Positions 14,718 through 17,679 of a stretch of DNA of 17,679 nt are shown in pieces. The stretch's first letter is position 1, and each line of letters begins with the position of its first letter. The stretch covers positions 1-17,679 of the forward strand of contig DQTU01000186.1 of the NCBI GenBank assembly GCA_015662615.1. The letters are read 5' to 3'. The position numbers were made by a program, and so were the translations under genes. Below the pieces are notes generated by a model that saw only the letters and a program-made list of their open reading frames with translations, did no database searches and was not told the origin of the DNA. This DNA comes from Campylobacterales bacterium. Its GTDB lineage: Bacteria; Campylobacterota; Campylobacteria; Campylobacterales; QNZT01.

Positions 14718-16546
14718 GATTTTGGAAAAAATTATCAATCAGTTATAAAATCTTCATAGCACTTTTACTGACAATCTCTCTAGGACAAATCTTCATGATG
14801 GTATATATCTGGAACTATGAATCAAAAATCTTATACCAAAAAGAGCAAAAAGATTTGCAAATGGCGGTAGAAGCACAAAGCCAAAAATTATCCTCTGAAC
14901 TTGAAAGAAGACAAAAAGAGACACGATTTTTAGCATCCTTAGAAGTCATGGATGATTTAATCGCAAATGATTTAGATAAAAGAGTCTCTAACATGCTTGA
15001 GAGAAAAGCTAATGATTTAGAGGAGGATATTATCCTGTTAGCTGTCAAAAACGGTAAAATAGTTTCTGCTTCAAAATCAAACTATATAGACCAAAATTTT
15101 CAACTCTTCAATGATAAATATCTCTATTTTAGTGCACCAACTTATGCCTCCTTTAATAAAAAAGTACTACTAGGAACAATTGTCTTACTCTACCCTTTTA
15201 AAAATTTAACCAATTTAACTATGCCCAAAAATACAAAACTTTTATGGTTGACCCCGCCTCATAAATTAAAACTTTTTGAAAATCCAAAAATAGATAAAAA
15301 TAAGCACCTCATAGTTTCTCAAAATCTAAAAGGAACATTATCAAACTGGAAAATGCATCTCGCCTACCAAAAATATAAAGCTTTTGAAACCTTAAATCAT
15401 ATAAAAGAGATGTTGCTTTATACATTTTTATTTGCATTGGGACTTCTCATCCTTACAGTATGGCTCATCTCTAAAAATCTCCTTAAAGGCGTACAACGCT
15501 TATCAAAAACTTCACAAGAAATCATACAAACTAAAGATTATACTAAACAGGTTATTGTCGAAAGTGATGATGAAATTGGACAACTTTCAAGCTCATTTAA
15601 CACACTTATATCGCAAACCAACTCTTTATTAACACAGTTAGATACACAGAGCAAAACACATTTTGAGAACTTAATCGAACTTATCTCATTTTTCAATACC
15701 ATCACACAAACCAAAGATAGAGAATCAACGCTTGCCATAGCAAAAGAGAAAATGTTACAGTTTAAAGAAGCCTCTAACATGGATAAACGTTTTTTAGATG
15801 CAACTTCAAGCATGGTAACTCTACAGTTAGAGCGTATCTCACTTTTGGATAGTACAAAAGAGGCACTAGAGGCGAAATCATTGTTTCTCTCTACCATATC
15901 ACATGAACTCAGGACTCCACTAGGTTCTATACTCAACCTTACCCAACACTTAATGGTTAGCGAAAGCCTTAAAGATGAAGATGTTGATATGCTCTCCAAA
16001 ATCGAAACATCCGCTACCCATCTGCTTGGCATGATTAACAATATTCTCGATATTTCAAAACTAGAATCCAATAAGCTCATTGTCCATAAGCAGAAGGTTA
16101 ATTTAAAAACACTACTTGAAGAGATTGTCGAGATGATTGAACCCCTCACAAGTGAAAAAGAGTTGCAATTAATTCAAACTATCACAATTGACGATGAAGA
16201 AATCACTACCGACCCTCAACTCTTCAAACAAGTAGTCATCAACATCTTATCTAACGCTATCAAATACACGAACTATGGCTCTATTACCTTAGCCATGAAA
16301 CAGAGCAAAAACCAATATCTACTCAAAGTCGTAGATACAGGTATAGGGATAGAACCAAAGTTATTAAACCATGTTTTTCAAGAGTTTTATCAAAGTAGTG
16401 TGAGCCTCAAAAATTTGGGAAATAGTAGTGGACTAGGATTGGCACTAAGTAAAAAAGTTGCTCATCTTTTAAAGGGAAATTTAGAGATATTTAGTAAGGG
16501 AAAAGACAAAGGAACAACACTATATTTTACCTTTAGCTCTTTTTAA
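14714..16546 (+). CDS. Transmembrane sensor histidine kinase with HAMP domain
   Basis: 610 residues. TM1 is at about 10-33, a periplasmic sensor region at about 34-230, TM2 at about 232-253, and HAMP at about 254-306 ending in DDEIGQLSSSFN. A linker leads to the HisKA domain with the phospho-acceptor His397 in FLSTISHELRTPLGS. The ATPase domain has N510-ILSN514 (N box), DTGIGIE (Asp541) and GLGLALSKK. It contains no receiver domain, so it needs a separate response regulator; the OmpR-type one at 16533-17201 is the obvious partner. It is the last gene of the barrel-binding protein-kinase unit, and its 3' end overlaps the regulator's by 14 bases on the other strand. Confidence 0.95.
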   Translation: MRFWKKLSISYKIFIALLLTISLGQIFMMVYIWNYESKILYQKEQKDLQMAVEAQSQKLSSELERRQKETRFLASLEVMDDLIANDLDKRVSNMLERKANDLEEDIILLAVKNGKIVSASKSNYIDQNFQLFNDKYLYFSAPTYASFNKKVLLGTIVLLYPFKNLTNLTMPKNTKLLWLTPPHKLKLFENPKIDKNKHLIVSQNLKGTLSNWKMHLAYQKYKAFETLNHIKEMLLYTFLFALGLLILTVWLISKNLLKGVQRLSKTSQEIIQTKDYTKQVIVESDDEIGQLSSSFNTLISQTNSLLTQLDTQSKTHFENLIELISFFNTITQTKDRESTLAIAKEKMLQFKEASNMDKRFLDATSSMVTLQLERISLLDSTKEALEAKSLFLSTISHELRTPLGSILNLTQHLMVSESLKDEDVDMLSKIETSATHLLGMINNILDISKLESNKLIVHKQKVNLKTLLEEIVEMIEPLTSEKELQLIQTITIDDEEITTDPQLFKQVVINILSNAIKYTNYGSITLAMKQSKNQYLLKVVDTGIGIEPKLLNHVFQEFYQSSVSLKNLGNSSGLGLALSKKVAHLLKGNLEIFSKGKDKGTTLYFTFSSF

Positions 16547-17201
16547 TAGTAAACCCAACTCCACGAACCGTCTCAATCACACTCGAAGCACTTTGTAACT
16601 TCTTTCTAAGATTTTTGATATGTGCATCAACAATGTTACTGGTTTTTAAAGAGTCAAAATCTCTATTTAAATGTTCACTAATTTGATATCGTGTCAAGAC
16701 AACATTACTATTTAAAAGCAAAAATTCTAGAAGTTCAAACTCTTTATTTGAAAGTTTGATACTCTCATTTGAAACCAACACTTCTCTTTTTGATAAGTCA
16801 ACTTGAAGATTTTTCACACTAAGTATGCTTTGTTTTTGACTTCCTTCTCTTCGTAAAATTGCCCTGATTCTTGCCAATAACTCAATATTTGAAAAGGGTT
16901 TTTGCATATAATCATCAGCACCACAATCAAGTGCCTCAGCCTTTTCAAAATCTTCACTTTTTGAGGAAAGTAATAAAACAGAAGTCAGCAAATTTGTATC
17001 TCTATTTTGTTTTAAAAATTCTACTCCGCTTCCATCAGGAAGCATCCAATCTAAGATTATTAAATCGTACCCTTTTTTATCAATGAAACCCTGCCCCTCT
17101 GCTAAATTGAAAGCTGTGTCAACTTGAAATTTTGCTTCAATAAGTAGCTTTTTCAGTCCAAAACTTAATGCTTCATTGTCATCAATGACTAAAATATGCA
17201 T
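16533..17201 (-). CDS. OmpR/PhoB-family response regulator
   Basis: 222 residues. The receiver domain has the acidic pair Asp7-Asp8, phospho-acceptor Asp51 in IILDWMLPDGSG, Ser79 at the switch position and Lys101 in QKPF. A winged-helix DNA-binding domain follows (about 125-222) with ELLEFLLLNSNVVLTR and the C-terminal RGVGFTIKK wing. Its ATG follows the bioA stop codon with no gap, so it is translated from the bioA message. It faces the histidine kinase tail to tail. It is a candidate to bind direct repeats such as TTCATA-N5-TTCATA at 6972 and 10279, since this family binds 11-bp direct repeats, but nothing in the sequence proves the link. Confidence 0.95.
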   Translation of the reverse strand: MHILVIDDNEALSFGLKKLLIEAKFQVDTAFNLAEGQGFIDKKGYDLIILDWMLPDGSGVEFLKQNRDTNLLTSVLLLSSKSEDFEKAEALDCGADDYMQKPFSNIELLARIRAILRREGSQKQSILSVKNLQVDLSKREVLVSNESIKLSNKEFELLEFLLLNSNVVLTRYQISEHLNRDFDSLKTSNIVDAHIKNLRKKLQSASSVIETVRGVGFTIKKS

Positions 17202-17679
17202 CTAATTTTCTAAACTTTTAATTGAATCGTATGCCACATCTGTCATCTTTATTAACTGCTCTTCACTCATAATATAGGGTGGCATAAAATAGACTACATT
17301 TCCAAGTGGTCGCAGAAGTACTTCATGGGAGAGTGCATATTTATATATTTCTAATCCGATGCGTTTTTCAGGTGCATAACCTTGTAGTTCAATCGCTACG
17401 ATAAAACCTCTTTGTCTTACCTCTTTCACATTTGGCAAATCATTAAAACGCAAAGTCAAGGCTGTTAACATATCGATTTTAATTTTATTGTTTTCAATGA
17501 TATTTTCTGACTCAAAAATATCCAAAGTTGCATTGGCAGCCGCACATGCTAGTGCATTACCAGTATAACTATGTGAATCCAAAAATGACTTTCCTTCACT
17601 GTAGTCACAATAAAATACTCCATATATCTCATCTGTGATCATAACACACGAGAGTGGCAAATACCCACCTGTAATGCCC
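17202..17679 (-). CDS. bioA: Adenosylmethionine-8-amino-7-oxononanoate aminotransferase, C-terminal part
   Basis: The gene enters from the right edge; 158 C-terminal residues are visible. The frame starts GITGGYLPLSCVMITDEIY, the segment right after the PLP lysine (which lies just outside the window). It continues with HSYTGNALACAAANATLDIFE, the BioA signature around the cofactor phosphate and substrate site, and ends in a normal class III aminotransferase domain (LRPLGNVVYFMPPY). BioA makes 7,8-diaminopelargonate in biotin synthesis. Other class III transaminases share the fold, but the TGN-LACAAAN run favours BioA. It is followed without a gap by the response regulator. Confidence 0.88.
   Translation of the reverse strand, partial: GITGGYLPLSCVMITDEIYGVFYCDYSEGKSFLDSHSYTGNALACAAANATLDIFESENIIENNKIKIDMLTALTLRFNDLPNVKEVRQRGFIVAIELQGYAPEKRIGLEIYKYALSHEVLLRPLGNVVYFMPPYIMSEEQLIKMTDVAYDSIKSLEN

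Noticed and set aside
15538..16149. 203-residue minus-strand frame inside the histidine kinase
   Set aside because: Antisense shadow of a well-supported kinase; serine-rich translation without any recognisable motif.

Overview
The window is AT-rich and gene-dense. Its proteins point to a sulfur-metabolising Campylobacterota bacterium of the Sulfurimonas/Sulfurovum type. The evidence is a Tat-exported type II sulfide:quinone oxidoreductase, a Phs/Psr-type molybdoenzyme start, b- and c-type cytochromes, short intergenic gaps and strong TATAAT-type -10 boxes. The genus is an inference from protein character, not a database match.

Region 1 (1-3598, minus strand) is a periplasmic respiratory/sulfur cluster. 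It holds a Tat-exported type II SQR followed by a monoheme cytochrome c lipoprotein, closed by a strong terminator (1664-1693). Next comes a separately promoted cytochrome b561 fused to a DHC-type dihaem domain, whose reading frame stops two codons before the second haem motif, CWNCH. Last is the 5' end of a molybdopterin oxidoreductase, whose upstream region has a TATAAT box and an FNR/CRP-like site centred at about -41.5.

Region 2 (3700-6911, minus strand) is housekeeping: pyrG and recJ overlap by one base.

Region 3 (7034-12301, plus strand) is a membrane module. It has a MacB/LolC-type ABC permease and ATPase, a divergent haem-copper-oxidase-like protein with an incomplete CuB ligand set, an unknown polytopic protein, a YceI-family protein and a cysteine-less thioredoxin-like exported protein. 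The two transcription units in this region share nearly the same promoter architecture: TTCATA-N5-TTCATA, then N9, then a -10 hexamer. This is a plausible OmpR/PhoB-family binding pattern.

Region 4 (12282-12553) is a 272-bp non-coding element with 34-bp terminal inverted repeats (33/34) and internal hairpins. One long stem has G.U wobbles that are all oriented as if the plus-strand RNA were the folded molecule. It looks like a MITE or mobile structured element; its left repeat supplies the last codons and the stop of the upstream gene.

Region 5 (12578-17679) holds a metallophosphoesterase, an outer-membrane barrel, a minimal phosphate-binding-like periplasmic protein and a HAMP sensor histidine kinase, all plus strand and overlapping. 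An OmpR-type response regulator converges on the kinase with a 14-bp 3' overlap and follows the 3' part of bioA directly. The barrel, mini-binding protein, kinase and regulator read as one envelope-sensing system.
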